This document shows, piece after piece, positions 1-8,045 of a DNA stretch of 40,648 bases (its first letter is position 1; each line of letters opens with the position of its first letter). The position numbers and the translations under genes were made by a program. Origin of the DNA: a virus; the IMG/VR virus record IMGVR_UViG_3300030109_005320, positions 1-40,648 of that record; one strand, 5' to 3'. The notes under the pieces are model-generated. The model had not been told where the DNA came from, searched no databases, and saw only the letters and a list, made by a program, of their open reading frames with translations.

Positions 1-98
1 ATTAGTAGAAGTATATCCTTTTACTAGAAGTATTAGTGAGTATGAAAAAGACGTAAGAGTATGTGAAGATGATTTATTAAAACCTTTCTATCCTACAG
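1..98. repeat. Left copy of the 98-bp terminal direct repeat
   Basis: Bases 1-98 are identical to 40550-40647. The last base of the window (40648, t) differs from its counterpart at position 99 (c). The reading frame crosses the junction intact, so this is most simply the overlap left when a circular or circularly permuted genome was linearised by assembly, giving a unit length of about 40549 bp. A true short terminal repeat cannot be excluded, but it would lie inside a coding gene. Confidence 0.9.
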
Positions 99-634
99 CT
101 GAAGAATACTATCGTAAATTTTTATTCTTTTGTTGTTACATGTGCAATAAGTGGGAAGAAAATAAACATCAAGATAATTATACCTATGTCAATCTTATTG
201 ACGATCTAGAACATCTAGAAGATGAATACGATAAGATAGAAATAGATATTATTCTTAGTTCTGAATTTTGTTATTTCCAAACTAGATATTCTGATGAAAG
301 AATATTTAAGAAAGATGAACTTCATGATATTTTTCAAGAACTAATATATACACCAAAAACAAATAATAATATAAATGATGCTATATCTTCCTTACTAAAT
401 ACTTCATTTTACATAAATGAAAAGTTTTATAAGGGTGAAGAACCAGATATGGATGATATCGCGGTTGAATCATTTTATATATATGACTATACCACAACAA
501 TATATTTATATGAACAAAAACACAAAATCTCAGAAGCAATTATCAATTGCGTCAAATTACATTCTAAAAGAAACTCGACCATTACTGAAATTTCAAGGTA
601 CACCTCAAGTTTTGATTGGGGAGCAAGTGCATGA
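2..634 (+). CDS. E2-like protein, C-terminal part (gene begins at 39795 across the junction)
   Basis: This is the 3' part (211 codons including stop) of a gene that starts at 39795 and crosses the circular junction; the joined product is 462 residues. The E2-like catalytic motif is in the N-terminal part at the other end of the window. The segment here is acidic and rich in Tyr, Asp and Asn, with a cysteine pair region near 120-145 (CCYMC), and I recognise no domain in it. The frame is supported by continuity over the repeat. It ends at TGA 632-634, inside the next gene, an overlap of about 125 bases if the JAB start at 510 is right. An E2-JAB fusion produced by a +1 frameshift in the overlap is an alternative. 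Confidence 0.85.
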   Translation, partial: LVEVYPFTRSISEYEKDVRVCEDDLLKPFYPTAEEYYRKFLFFCCYMCNKWEENKHQDNYTYVNLIDDLEHLEDEYDKIEIDIILSSEFCYFQTRYSDERIFKKDELHDIFQELIYTPKTNNNINDAISSLLNTSFYINEKFYKGEEPDMDDIAVESFYIYDYTTTIYLYEQKHKISEAIINCVKLHSKRNSTITEISRYTSSFDWGASA

Positions 635-1862
635 AGTAGATCGGTATTTGTGTAACAAGTATAAAGATTTAGAATGGTGCGGGATATTGTTTTATACAGA
701 AGAAGGATACATTGATAATCCTGATGAATATAAAATACATATTCACGCTATGTACCCAATGCATGTTGGTAGTAGTGCATCAACTGAAATAGATAACTAT
801 GGAGAAGTTGAGCACTATATACAAGCAAGGCCAGAGCTAGATGATATGAGGCAAGGATTTATTCATTCACATAATAATATGGATACGTTCTTTTCGCCTA
901 CAGATAATCAGCAACTTATAAAAAGCTCTGATGAATATGATTTATTTCTATCTGTTATAACTAATACAGAGGCTGAATACATTGCTAGAGTTAGCTTTCC
1001 TGTAGACAATATTACAACAAAGAATGGCTCTTGTAATATACAAAATAAATCTGTTGGATATCTAGATTGTGATACTTTTCACGAAAGAGAATATCATATA
1101 GATGATATAATTCTAAAAAGAGTTGAGCAAATAGATAAAGAACATAAAGAAAAATTAAAAACAATAAATACAATGTCTTACAACTATGGACACTATAAAT
1201 ATTACTCAAACAATTACACTATCTGGGATAAAGGCATAGAATCATTTGAACCATCTACATTCTTTGAAGACACAGAACTAAAACAATACGGAGAAGACTT
1301 ATTAGATGATAGCTATAATCCTGATATAGTTCGTTCTATGTTTAATGATTACTTAAAACCTATAAATGAATTTGAAGTAAGCATAAAAGAAGACGAAGCT
1401 ATATGTAGATGTACAAAAGAAATACTTGTTTGCTCATTTAATTCTTTTGGCGCCGTAGGCGGAGATCAAATTAAATATTTTAGTGTACAACAATGTATAC
1501 CTAGTTTTAAAAGCATGTACAATACAAATAAGTTTCATAAAAATATGAAAACAAAAGATTTATTTGAATTAGCTAAAAAACTAGTAGAAATATATAATGG
1601 ATACTCTAAAAGAGTTGTTATCGAATCATTTGTAAATGCTTGGCAAGTAATACATGATTCTTTGTCAAAAGATAAAACATTAAGGAATAGTTTTTATAAT
1701 TTTATTTACTGTTCATTATTAATGTACATATCTATAAAATCAGATATACATTACGACCCTTATTCTGGAGTACCATATGAAGTTGTTAAGTATTATAAAC
1801 ATCATGATAGTTATATTAATATAGATTCTACTTATAAAGAGGAGGATTTTGTATGGTACTAG
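510..1862 (+). CDS. JAMM/JAB-domain isopeptidase (deubiquitinase-like)
   Basis: Predicted zinc metalloprotease that would cleave a ubiquitin-like protein from its precursor or from conjugates. Numbering from ATG 510, the N-terminal domain has E55 in E-W-C-G and the full JAMM signature H119-S-H121-x7-S129-x2-D132, so every catalytic and zinc-binding residue is present. Residues after about 170 form a C-terminal region of unknown function with a Cys cluster (CRC..., near residue 300). The start is uncertain: the domain core begins near residue 35 and no ATG lies closer, while the frame is open back to 417. The gene overlaps the E2-like gene upstream by about 125 bases and the E1 gene downstream by 10. 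A phage-tail K-type JAB is unlikely because it is not beside tail genes and sits in a module with Ubl and E1. Confidence 0.87.
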   Translation: MNKNTKSQKQLSIASNYILKETRPLLKFQGTPQVLIGEQVHEVDRYLCNKYKDLEWCGILFYTEEGYIDNPDEYKIHIHAMYPMHVGSSASTEIDNYGEVEHYIQARPELDDMRQGFIHSHNNMDTFFSPTDNQQLIKSSDEYDLFLSVITNTEAEYIARVSFPVDNITTKNGSCNIQNKSVGYLDCDTFHEREYHIDDIILKRVEQIDKEHKEKLKTINTMSYNYGHYKYYSNNYTIWDKGIESFEPSTFFEDTELKQYGEDLLDDSYNPDIVRSMFNDYLKPINEFEVSIKEDEAICRCTKEILVCSFNSFGAVGGDQIKYFSVQQCIPSFKSMYNTNKFHKNMKTKDLFELAKKLVEIYNGYSKRVVIESFVNAWQVIHDSLSKDKTLRNSFYNFIYCSLLMYISIKSDIHYDPYSGVPYEVVKYYKHHDSYINIDSTYKEEDFVWY

Positions 1863-2521
1863 AAGGCACTACAGGTAGAGCAAGATTTAGCAAAGCTGAA
1901 TGGTTTGTTAAAATGCAAAATCTAGATGTAATTGTTATTGGTGCTGGAGGCATTGGCTCTTGGTTAGGACATTTCCTAGCCAGGGCTGGTGCTAAACCAA
2001 TTATACAAGATATGGATTTGTATGACATAAATAATATTGGTGGACAACTATGCACAATGGATAGTCTACATAAAAATAAAGCAGAGTCTTTAAAAAATGT
2101 AGTAGATATTATGCTAGGACCACAAAACAATACAATGTCATACATCCCTCATGAATTTACAAATGAGCAAGTCTTGTTGCCAATAACATTTTGTTGCGTT
2201 GACAGCATGAGAGCTAGAAGAACTATATATGATAGTTGGCTATCTCTTGGTGATGATCGTGAAATATTTATTGATGGCAGAATGGGAGCTGAGGCATCTC
2301 AAGTATTTACTGCAACAAAAGATAAAGACAATTATTTAGAGAATTGGTTTCCTGATATAGAAGCAGATGTAGCGCCGTGCGCATACAAAGCAACATCTCA
2401 TATTGGTAGCATGACTGCTAGTTATATGATGAATGTTTTTACTAACTATTTATCTAATGATAACAGAGTGCCAGATAGTATAATCTATTATGGTGAAGAT
2501 TTAAATATGGAGATAAAATGA
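1853..2521 (+). CDS. ThiF/E1-like ubiquitin-activating adenylyltransferase
   Basis: Predicted to adenylate the C terminus of a ubiquitin-like protein and pass it on as a thioester. The Rossmann nucleotide-binding loop is G30-A-G-G-I-G35, followed by D-M-D-L-Y-D and N-N-I-G-G-Q (the conserved acidic and Asn/Gln patch), then C-V-D-S and a F-I-D-G-R-M-G segment, all in the order expected for ThiF/MoeB/E1 proteins. C176 in A-P-C-A-Y-K-A-T is the best candidate for the thioester cysteine. At 222 residues it is a minimal E1 with no extra domains. A strong ribosome binding site (GAGGAGG, 1841-1847) precedes ATG 1853. It overlaps the JAB gene by 10 bases and the next gene by 4, so translation is coupled. 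Confidence 0.87.
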   Translation: MVLEGTTGRARFSKAEWFVKMQNLDVIVIGAGGIGSWLGHFLARAGAKPIIQDMDLYDINNIGGQLCTMDSLHKNKAESLKNVVDIMLGPQNNTMSYIPHEFTNEQVLLPITFCCVDSMRARRTIYDSWLSLGDDREIFIDGRMGAEASQVFTATKDKDNYLENWFPDIEADVAPCAYKATSHIGSMTASYMMNVFTNYLSNDNRVPDSIIYYGEDLNMEIK

Positions 2522-3345
2522 TTGATATACAAAGTAAATCAACAAATACATATATACCGTTTAATATATCTGAACGTGAAGGATCAATATCTGATCATAA
2601 ATCTTTAAATCTATTTCCTTATAAGCTAAAAGAGTACGTGCCCTTGGGGGCACTACACTTTACTTGGGCAAAATATTCAATGTTAATTGATCAATCTATG
2701 AATTTTGGGTCGCCTTACAATGTACATATAAACAAAGAAGGTAAACCTGATTTTATATTTAAATCAAAAAGTGTTGAGCCTACAGAAGAAAACATATTAG
2801 CTTATCATTATTTATCAATGATGTTCTTTCAGAAATATAATTTCTTTCCATATACAATACATCCAAACCTTAAACCTAATGTAATAAATAATGGATTAGT
2901 TTCTACTAGAATAAGTACAAGATTTTATTGTAAAGAAAATGGAATGATTACTAATAGACCTAATGTAATTTATACTTCACATGGATATATATATAATAAC
3001 GATGGAAACTGCATAGGTTTTTTGGAAATTCCTTATAAATTATATATATTTATGTTCTATCGTTTATATTCTTTACCCGATCATACAATACATGAATTAA
3101 ATAAATCACATTATCAGTATGATGATTTACTTAAAGATATATATTACAATACAAGAGTGGTAATAGATGAGCGATATGATCTAGAAGATGGGCATAATAA
3201 TTTAATAAATTACTTGCGAGAAGAACGTCATATAGATCTAACTAGTGAAAATAAAGATGTAATAAATAAAGTAAGTAATATATTTGAATATGTTACTGAT
3301 AAAACAATAAATATAAAAACTAAAAAACAAATAATTAATGTATGA
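2518..3345 (+). CDS. PRTRC-B-like / second candidate E2-fold protein
   Basis: The 275-residue product follows the E1 gene with an ATGA overlap. No domain is obvious at first sight, but residues 155-165 read H-G-Y-I-Y-N-N-D-G-N-C, followed by I-G-F-L-E-I-P. The spacing from His to Cys is ten residues, the same as in the HPN...CL active site of E2 enzymes, and the segment resembles the conserved NV-x-x-D-G-x-V-C-x-G region of PRTRC system protein B, a family I recall being assigned to the prokaryotic E2 (UBC-like) families. The E1-B gene order also matches PRTRC loci. Function as a thioester carrier at C165 is inference; it could instead be an inactive adaptor. Confidence 0.5.
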   Translation: MIDIQSKSTNTYIPFNISEREGSISDHKSLNLFPYKLKEYVPLGALHFTWAKYSMLIDQSMNFGSPYNVHINKEGKPDFIFKSKSVEPTEENILAYHYLSMMFFQKYNFFPYTIHPNLKPNVINNGLVSTRISTRFYCKENGMITNRPNVIYTSHGYIYNNDGNCIGFLEIPYKLYIFMFYRLYSLPDHTIHELNKSHYQYDDLLKDIYYNTRVVIDERYDLEDGHNNLINYLREERHIDLTSENKDVINKVSNIFEYVTDKTINIKTKKQIINV

Positions 3346-4127
3346 ATGATATAAAATACAAAGCTATTGTATTTGATATAGATCATTCACTAACGACATT
3401 GGGGGGACCTAAAAGACAAGAAGAAGTCTTTGGTCTTCCCCCTATTTCTCATGTTGGTGGGCTCGGGTCTATAAACAAAGTATTATCTAAACTATTAGTA
3501 AAAAGATCAATAACAAAACAGCATGAATTACTTGGTGATTATGCAGTAGATGAAGTTATTGACTTTTCAGATAAACTTAGAGAAGCTGGTGTAAACATGA
3601 TGATTCTTGATACAATCACTATGTTGGGTACGCAAGAGCGTACTGAAATTATAAGAGAAAGAACAGGAGATAGCAAAAACAAACTAGAGTCATTAGACCA
3701 ACAAGGATGGGGTATATATGGAGCTAGAATGGAGAAGTTTATAAACTTTTTATCAAAGTGTAACTTCCCTGTTATTATTACTGGTCATGTAAACAGAGAG
3801 CCTGATGAGTTTGGTAGACCTATAGAGTATCCTGATATAAAGGGTAGTACCAAAACTTCTATTGGCAGATACTTTGATGTAATACTTTATTCAAAAGTAA
3901 ATAAATCTGGAGATGGTAATGCAACATATACTTGGATTACAAAAGCTGACTCTAGATATTTATTTGCAAAGAATAGAGGTAATTATTTAGAGCCAATAAT
4001 AGATCAGAATCTTTCTATTATTTTATCTAAATACAAAGAAAACGGAATAAATGCCCCAAAAATACTAATACTTGGTGATACAGGTAATGGTAAATCGTGG
4101 TCATTACAAACAATAAACAATAAATAA
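3342..4127 (+). CDS. Sak4/AAA_24-like RecA-fold ATPase, apparently circularly permuted
   Basis: Predicted recombination ATPase (single-strand annealing/RecA-like group). In order, the protein has a beta strand with D12-I-D14, a Walker B-like strand M-M-I-L-D90-T, a G-W-G-I-Y-G helix start, the sensor-like strand V-I-I-T-G-H149, a basic G-S-T-K-T segment, and only at the end a perfect Walker A, G245-D-T-G-N-G-K251-S252, nine residues before the stop. In Sak4/AAA_24 proteins the Walker A loop is at the N terminus and the other elements follow in this same order, so the first strand and P-loop appear moved to the C terminus. The start overlaps the upstream stop (ATGA), and the SSB-like gene begins 20 bases downstream, so the P-loop cannot belong to another gene. 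Confidence 0.75.
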   Translation: MNDIKYKAIVFDIDHSLTTLGGPKRQEEVFGLPPISHVGGLGSINKVLSKLLVKRSITKQHELLGDYAVDEVIDFSDKLREAGVNMMILDTITMLGTQERTEIIRERTGDSKNKLESLDQQGWGIYGARMEKFINFLSKCNFPVIITGHVNREPDEFGRPIEYPDIKGSTKTSIGRYFDVILYSKVNKSGDGNATYTWITKADSRYLFAKNRGNYLEPIIDQNLSIILSKYKENGINAPKILILGDTGNGKSWSLQTINNK

Positions 4128-4147
4128 TATAATATCTGAGGTGAAAT

Positions 4148-4801
4148 ATGTTAATTGCAGGAAACTCAAGTCCTACAAAATCAAGTAATAATTCTATTGC
4201 AGAAGGAGTGTTTGCTAAGAAAGGTGTAATTACATCTTGTGTTCAAAGAACAGGCGAAACTTTAGGAAATAAAGGTTATGTACCTGATGTTTATATTGAA
4301 TTTACAATAAACTCTGATGGGTATGATAACAAAGTATTAGTATTTGGTAATATGATAAGAGATAAACAAACTAATGCTTTTGTAAGTTTAGGATCTGCAG
4401 GTAAAGCAGACCAAACATTTCATAGAATAGGGGCATTGGATGGATTATCTGACGAACAAAAACAAATACTTACAGAACCTAGAATTGCATTTACTCCTGA
4501 TGTAATACAAGCATCAGTAGGTAAAGCGGTTTACTTTGTTTCTTATGTGTATGGCAAAAGAAATAATAGTGACAAACCAGCTTATACTAATTTTAATTAT
4601 TTAGTAGGTGCTACAGATGATAGGACTGCGGAAGATGCCTATAATGAAATATATACGGCGCTAGGATCATCTGATTATGATAACAAAAAACTAAGAGAAG
4701 GTAGAAATTATCTTGCTTATTATAAAGATAATAATCCTTTACCAAGTAAACCTACTCCAAATATTTCTTCTAGTAATAGTTCTGATGATTTATTATTTTA
4801 A
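4148..4801 (+). CDS. Single-stranded DNA-binding protein-like
   Basis: Predicted to coat single-stranded DNA during phage replication. The 217-residue protein has a beta-rich body (residues about 20-170) and a flexible Ser/Asn/Pro linker ending in S-S-D-D-L-L-F. That acidic, aromatic-terminated tip is the classic SSB tail that recruits partner proteins. The body does not show an obvious bacterial SSB signature, so it is probably a divergent phage OB-fold SSB. GAGGTGA lies 5 bases before ATG 4148. It sits between the recombination ATPase and a strong terminator, which fits the known pairing of Sak4-type ATPases with a phage SSB. Confidence 0.72.
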   Translation: MLIAGNSSPTKSSNNSIAEGVFAKKGVITSCVQRTGETLGNKGYVPDVYIEFTINSDGYDNKVLVFGNMIRDKQTNAFVSLGSAGKADQTFHRIGALDGLSDEQKQILTEPRIAFTPDVIQASVGKAVYFVSYVYGKRNNSDKPAYTNFNYLVGATDDRTAEDAYNEIYTALGSSDYDNKKLREGRNYLAYYKDNNPLPSKPTPNISSSNSSDDLLF

Positions 4802-4844
4802 GAGTACTCTAAGTTAAAGTTAATTGTTTTTGGTTAAACAAACG

Positions 4845-4879
4845 CTCCCCTTTAGTTGATTCTAGAGGGGAGTTTTAAT
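4845..4879 (+). terminator. Rho-independent terminator after the SSB gene
   Basis: An 11-bp stem (4845-4855 with 4862-4872, containing CTCCCCT/AGGGGAG and one T-G pair) closes a 6-base loop and is followed by TTTTAATTTT. It separates the Ubl/recombination operon from the primase gene, which starts 17 bases further on. Confidence 0.88.
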
Positions 4880-4896
4880 TTTCAATACAAATAAAT

Positions 4897-6693
4897 ATGA
4901 GCCAACGTTATATAGAGTTCGTAGTGGATTCTACATTTAACAGAGGGCACTTTATACCAGAAGAAAGATTAGCTGGATACGTTACTGCAAACATAAATAA
5001 AGTAATGTATATGTCTTATTATTCTTATGATAAAACAATGCTAGACCATGTAAAACAGATGAGTTCTGTTGCTGGTTTTAGAGGCACAAGACATCATCAT
5101 AAAACAATAATAGACATAGATGGCGAATCATCTGATTTAAAAACTGTAACTAATGTAGCTTATGAAATTGTAGAGTATCTTACTTTATATCATGAAGTAA
5201 AAGAAAACAATATACAAGTATGGTTTTCTGGAGGTAAAGGTTATCACATACATATGCCAAATGTATTTGGATTTGAATCTTCTGATCATTTACAAGAAGA
5301 TGTTTCCTCTACATTTAAATCATTTTTTATTAGATGGGATGGCTTTGTTGATACAGCACCTACTTCTTCTACAGGATTAATTAGAGCGCCGTATAGCTTG
5401 CATAAATCTGGTTTACATAAAGTACCTATATCTCACAAAGAACTATTTGAATTAAATAAAATGAATGATCCTACAGATGCAATAGCAAAGGTAGCGGGTG
5501 ATAATTTTATTTCTCAAAGAGTTTTATATCCATTTAGTGATGAAGATAACAACACATTAGCTGATGAAATAATTACTGGAGAAATAAAAACTAACTGGCA
5601 TCAAATGAATGACTATGATAATCCATCATCAGTTGTTACTTGTATGCAAAAATTAACATTACGAGGCCCTTTGGGGGGCCGTCGTCACAAAGATGCATTA
5701 CGACTAATAAGCTCTTGGAGAAGGCATGGTATACTTGCTTCACTATCAAGAGTTATGTTGTTAAAATGGTTAGATATACCAGATAATACAAAAGAAGCTG
5801 CTGAGTTTACTAAACTAGTAGAAAATGTTTATGATAAAGAATACAGTTATGGATGTAAAGATGAAGTTATGTCCGAGTATTGTGATTCTAAATGCATATT
5901 TTATAAGAATAAAGACTTTGTTTTAGAAGTAAATAATGCTGATACAATGTCACAAAACTTATTACAATACATAGAAAAAGTAGACTATCAAGGTATAAAT
6001 ATACTAGGCCTTTATGGAATAAATGGCATGTATAAATTTGTACCTGGAGAAGTAATGGTTGTAACAGGAGATACAGGTGCTGGTAAAAGTGCTTTTGTAC
6101 AAGATTTATTATGTAGAGTAAAACAGAAAACACTGTATTTAAATTTAGAGATGCATGAATCTCTTTTATACAGAAGATTTCTGCAAAACACTATGAATAA
6201 ATCAAAAGAAGAAATAATAGAAATGGTAAGAGAAGGTCAGTTATTAAATGATCAATTAGATTTTATTGACATACTTTCTCAATCACCAGATATATCTACA
6301 TTATCTAGGTTAGTTTCTCAGAAAGATTATCGCTTTGTAGTTGTTGATACTTCAGATGGAGTACGAGCAGAGAAAGCAGGTAATAATGAGTTTGTTAAAC
6401 TAGGACTAATAGTAGAAGCATTTAGAGAATTAGCTCAAAACAAAGATATACAAATAATATTAATACATCATTTAAAGAAAAGAGATACTCCTACTAATCC
6501 AATTGATTTAAATGATTTATCTGGAAATAGAGCTAATGTAACTAAAATGGATCATGTATTTGCACTAGAAGGGGCAGATACAGATAAACGTCTACGATCT
6601 CTAAAGAATAGAGATGAAGGACAATTAATTATAAATTTAAAATTTGATTATAATGTTTTTAGATTCCAACGAAGTTCAACAAGAATTACATAA
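4897..6693 (+). CDS. Primase-helicase: AEP primase + PriL-like Cys segment + RecA-fold helicase
   Basis: Replication enzyme predicted to synthesise primers and unwind DNA in one chain of 598 residues. The N-terminal archaeo-eukaryotic primase domain shows I-I-D73-I-D75-G-E (metal motif), S111-G-G-K-G-Y-H117-I-H (nucleotide motif) and a later T-G-L-I-R-A-P-Y-S-L-H segment. Residues 249-333 carry C249, C320, C329 and C333, with R-R-H and a hydrophobic helical stretch between, reminiscent of the Fe-S region of PriL. The C-terminal RecA-like domain has Walker A G391-D-T-G-A-G-K397-S398, a V-V-V-D-T strand, I-I-L-I-H-H-L-K-K-R and L-S-G-N-R-A as in DnaB-type helicases. No separate DNA polymerase gene is visible in the window. 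Confidence 0.88.
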   Translation: MSQRYIEFVVDSTFNRGHFIPEERLAGYVTANINKVMYMSYYSYDKTMLDHVKQMSSVAGFRGTRHHHKTIIDIDGESSDLKTVTNVAYEIVEYLTLYHEVKENNIQVWFSGGKGYHIHMPNVFGFESSDHLQEDVSSTFKSFFIRWDGFVDTAPTSSTGLIRAPYSLHKSGLHKVPISHKELFELNKMNDPTDAIAKVAGDNFISQRVLYPFSDEDNNTLADEIITGEIKTNWHQMNDYDNPSSVVTCMQKLTLRGPLGGRRHKDALRLISSWRRHGILASLSRVMLLKWLDIPDNTKEAAEFTKLVENVYDKEYSYGCKDEVMSEYCDSKCIFYKNKDFVLEVNNADTMSQNLLQYIEKVDYQGINILGLYGINGMYKFVPGEVMVVTGDTGAGKSAFVQDLLCRVKQKTLYLNLEMHESLLYRRFLQNTMNKSKEEIIEMVREGQLLNDQLDFIDILSQSPDISTLSRLVSQKDYRFVVVDTSDGVRAEKAGNNEFVKLGLIVEAFRELAQNKDIQIILIHHLKKRDTPTNPIDLNDLSGNRANVTKMDHVFALEGADTDKRLRSLKNRDEGQLIINLKFDYNVFRFQRSSTRIT

Positions 6694-7186
6694 AACAAAG
6701 GTTACCCCTTTATCAGACCTTAGTGCAGAAGAATTAAATAATTTGTTTAGTAGTGATATACAAAACAATACTATTATTTCTAGTACAGGGCAAGTTGAAG
6801 GATATTTATTTGCTATCAAAAAATTAGTAAATGATATAGATAACCTAAAAAATCTAAAGAAAAATTCTGTTGAGTTTTACAATAATAAAATAGAATCAAC
6901 AGAACGAACTATAGATATGTTAAAAAGTAGAATAAGTGAATTTATGTTATCATCAGATAATGCAAAGATACCTACGCAAGCAGGCACAGCTTATTTTACT
7001 AAAAGAACTAAAGAAGTTTATCCAGATGATAATGCTCTTATTGAATTCTCTAAACAAAATAAATTAGAGATGACAATAAAATTATCTCCTAATAAAAAGA
7101 TAATTAAGAATCATATAAAGAATGGAGGTTCAGTTCCAGAAGGATATTCTACTCATGAAGTAACAACATTAAGTATAAGGTCATGA
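6653..7186 (+). CDS. Siphovirus Gp157-like protein
   Basis: The 177-residue protein has the layout of the phage Gp157 family: an acidic N terminus, a long coiled coil (about residues 45-100) and a C-terminal part with a short beta segment around T-A-Y-F-T-K-R-T-K and the closing pattern K-L-S-P-N-K-K-I-I-K-N-H-I-K-N-G-G-S-V-P. The family is often found beside phage recombination and replication genes, and its role is not firmly known. An in-frame TTG at 6644 is also open, but ATG 6653 is preferred. It overlaps the primase-helicase by 41 bases and RusA by 4. Confidence 0.75.
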   Translation: MFLDSNEVQQELHKTKVTPLSDLSAEELNNLFSSDIQNNTIISSTGQVEGYLFAIKKLVNDIDNLKNLKKNSVEFYNNKIESTERTIDMLKSRISEFMLSSDNAKIPTQAGTAYFTKRTKEVYPDDNALIEFSKQNKLEMTIKLSPNKKIIKNHIKNGGSVPEGYSTHEVTTLSIRS

Positions 7187-7590
7187 GTTTATTTCTTAAA
7201 ATAAAAATAAATGAAAATCCTAAATCTCAACCTCGTCATAGGCATACTGCTCGTGGCAAAATAGTGAGAACATATGATCCAAAGTCTAAGGATAAAAAAG
7301 AATTAGCTAAATATATAACAGAAAATTATTCGTTTGAAAAAACAGATAAACCTTTATTGATAGTTATTCAAGCTAATTTTAAAATACCTAGTTCATTATC
7401 TGAAATAAAGAAAGGTTTTACAGTAGGTAAATATAGAGCTAAAAAACCTGACATAGATAATATAGCTAAGTATTATTTAGATGCAATGAACAATGTTGTT
7501 TACTTTGACGATGCTCAAGTAGTAGCATTGAATATTGTAAAAAAGTATTCTGATAAACCCAAAGTAGAAATATCATTGTATTTTTCATAA
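7183..7590 (+). CDS. rusA: RusA-family Holliday junction resolvase
   Basis: Endonuclease that cuts four-way DNA junctions made during recombination and replication. The 135-residue length fits RusA. The family core is clear: K88-P-D90-I-D92-N-I-A-K, L-D-A-M-N, then F-D109-D110-A-Q-V-V, which supplies the catalytic aspartates. The N terminus contains the usual N-P-K-S-Q-P-R-H-R segment. The start overlaps the Gp157-like gene by ATGA, and a terminator follows. Confidence 0.93.
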   Translation: MSLFLKIKINENPKSQPRHRHTARGKIVRTYDPKSKDKKELAKYITENYSFEKTDKPLLIVIQANFKIPSSLSEIKKGFTVGKYRAKKPDIDNIAKYYLDAMNNVVYFDDAQVVALNIVKKYSDKPKVEISLYFS

Positions 7591-7595
7591 GAATA

Positions 7596-7630
7596 AGCAT
7601 CAACTGTAATGGTTGGTGCTTTTTTTTTTA
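7596..7630 (+). terminator. Rho-independent terminator after rusA
   Basis: AGCATCAAC (7596-7604) pairs with GTTGGTGCT (7612-7620) with one wobble and a 7-base loop, followed at once by about ten T residues and a second T-rich run. It ends the replication operon before the lysis genes. Confidence 0.9.
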
Positions 7631-7670
7631 TTTTTTTTTAATTTATATTTATAAATCAATCCAAAAAATT

Positions 7671-8030
7671 ATGCCATTAAAATATTTTAATCAATCAGAT
7701 TTTGATTCATGTAATCCATCATGTGATATTAATGACGTACATAGTGATTTATTATCTATGTTAGATTCAGCTAGAGAGCTTGCTGGTGTTCCTTTTAAAA
7801 TTAATTCTGCTTATAGATCTTATACGCATGAGTTAAATCAAGGAAGAGATGGAACATCTTCTCATGTAAAAGGATTAGCTGTTGATATATCTGCAACAGA
7901 CTCTGTTAATAGATTTAAAATAACATCAGCATTAATTAAATCTGGATTTAACAGAATAGGTGTACATGATGTATTTATACATGTTGACATTGATAAAGAT
8001 AAATCAGAAAATGTTTTTTGGTTATATTAA
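7671..8030 (+). CDS. Peptidase M15-type endolysin
   Basis: Zn-dependent peptidase that would cut the peptide side chains of peptidoglycan at lysis. The 119-residue protein is a single M15 domain with the metal ligands in the expected places: S-S-H65-V-K-G-L-A-V-D72-I and I-H104-V-D, plus S-A-Y-R-S-Y upstream. No signal peptide is seen, so it would depend on the membrane proteins encoded next. It follows a terminator and has only an A-rich leader. Confidence 0.88.
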   Translation: MPLKYFNQSDFDSCNPSCDINDVHSDLLSMLDSARELAGVPFKINSAYRSYTHELNQGRDGTSSHVKGLAVDISATDSVNRFKITSALIKSGFNRIGVHDVFIHVDIDKDKSENVFWLY

Positions 8031-8045
8031 GTAAAATAAAAAATT

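Noticed and set aside
1-98. Biological short terminal repeat as in T7-like phages
   Set aside because: It lies within a coding gene and a clean overlap of this length is typical of assembly circularisation; kept only as an alternative.
510-1862. JAB protein as a lambda K-type tail assembly peptidase
   Set aside because: No NlpC domain and no tail tip genes nearby; the neighbours are E1, E2-like and Ubl genes on the opposite strand from the tail genes.
4068-4127. C-terminal Walker A as the start of the next gene
   Set aside because: The frame stops right after the P-loop and the SSB gene starts separately with its own ribosome binding site.
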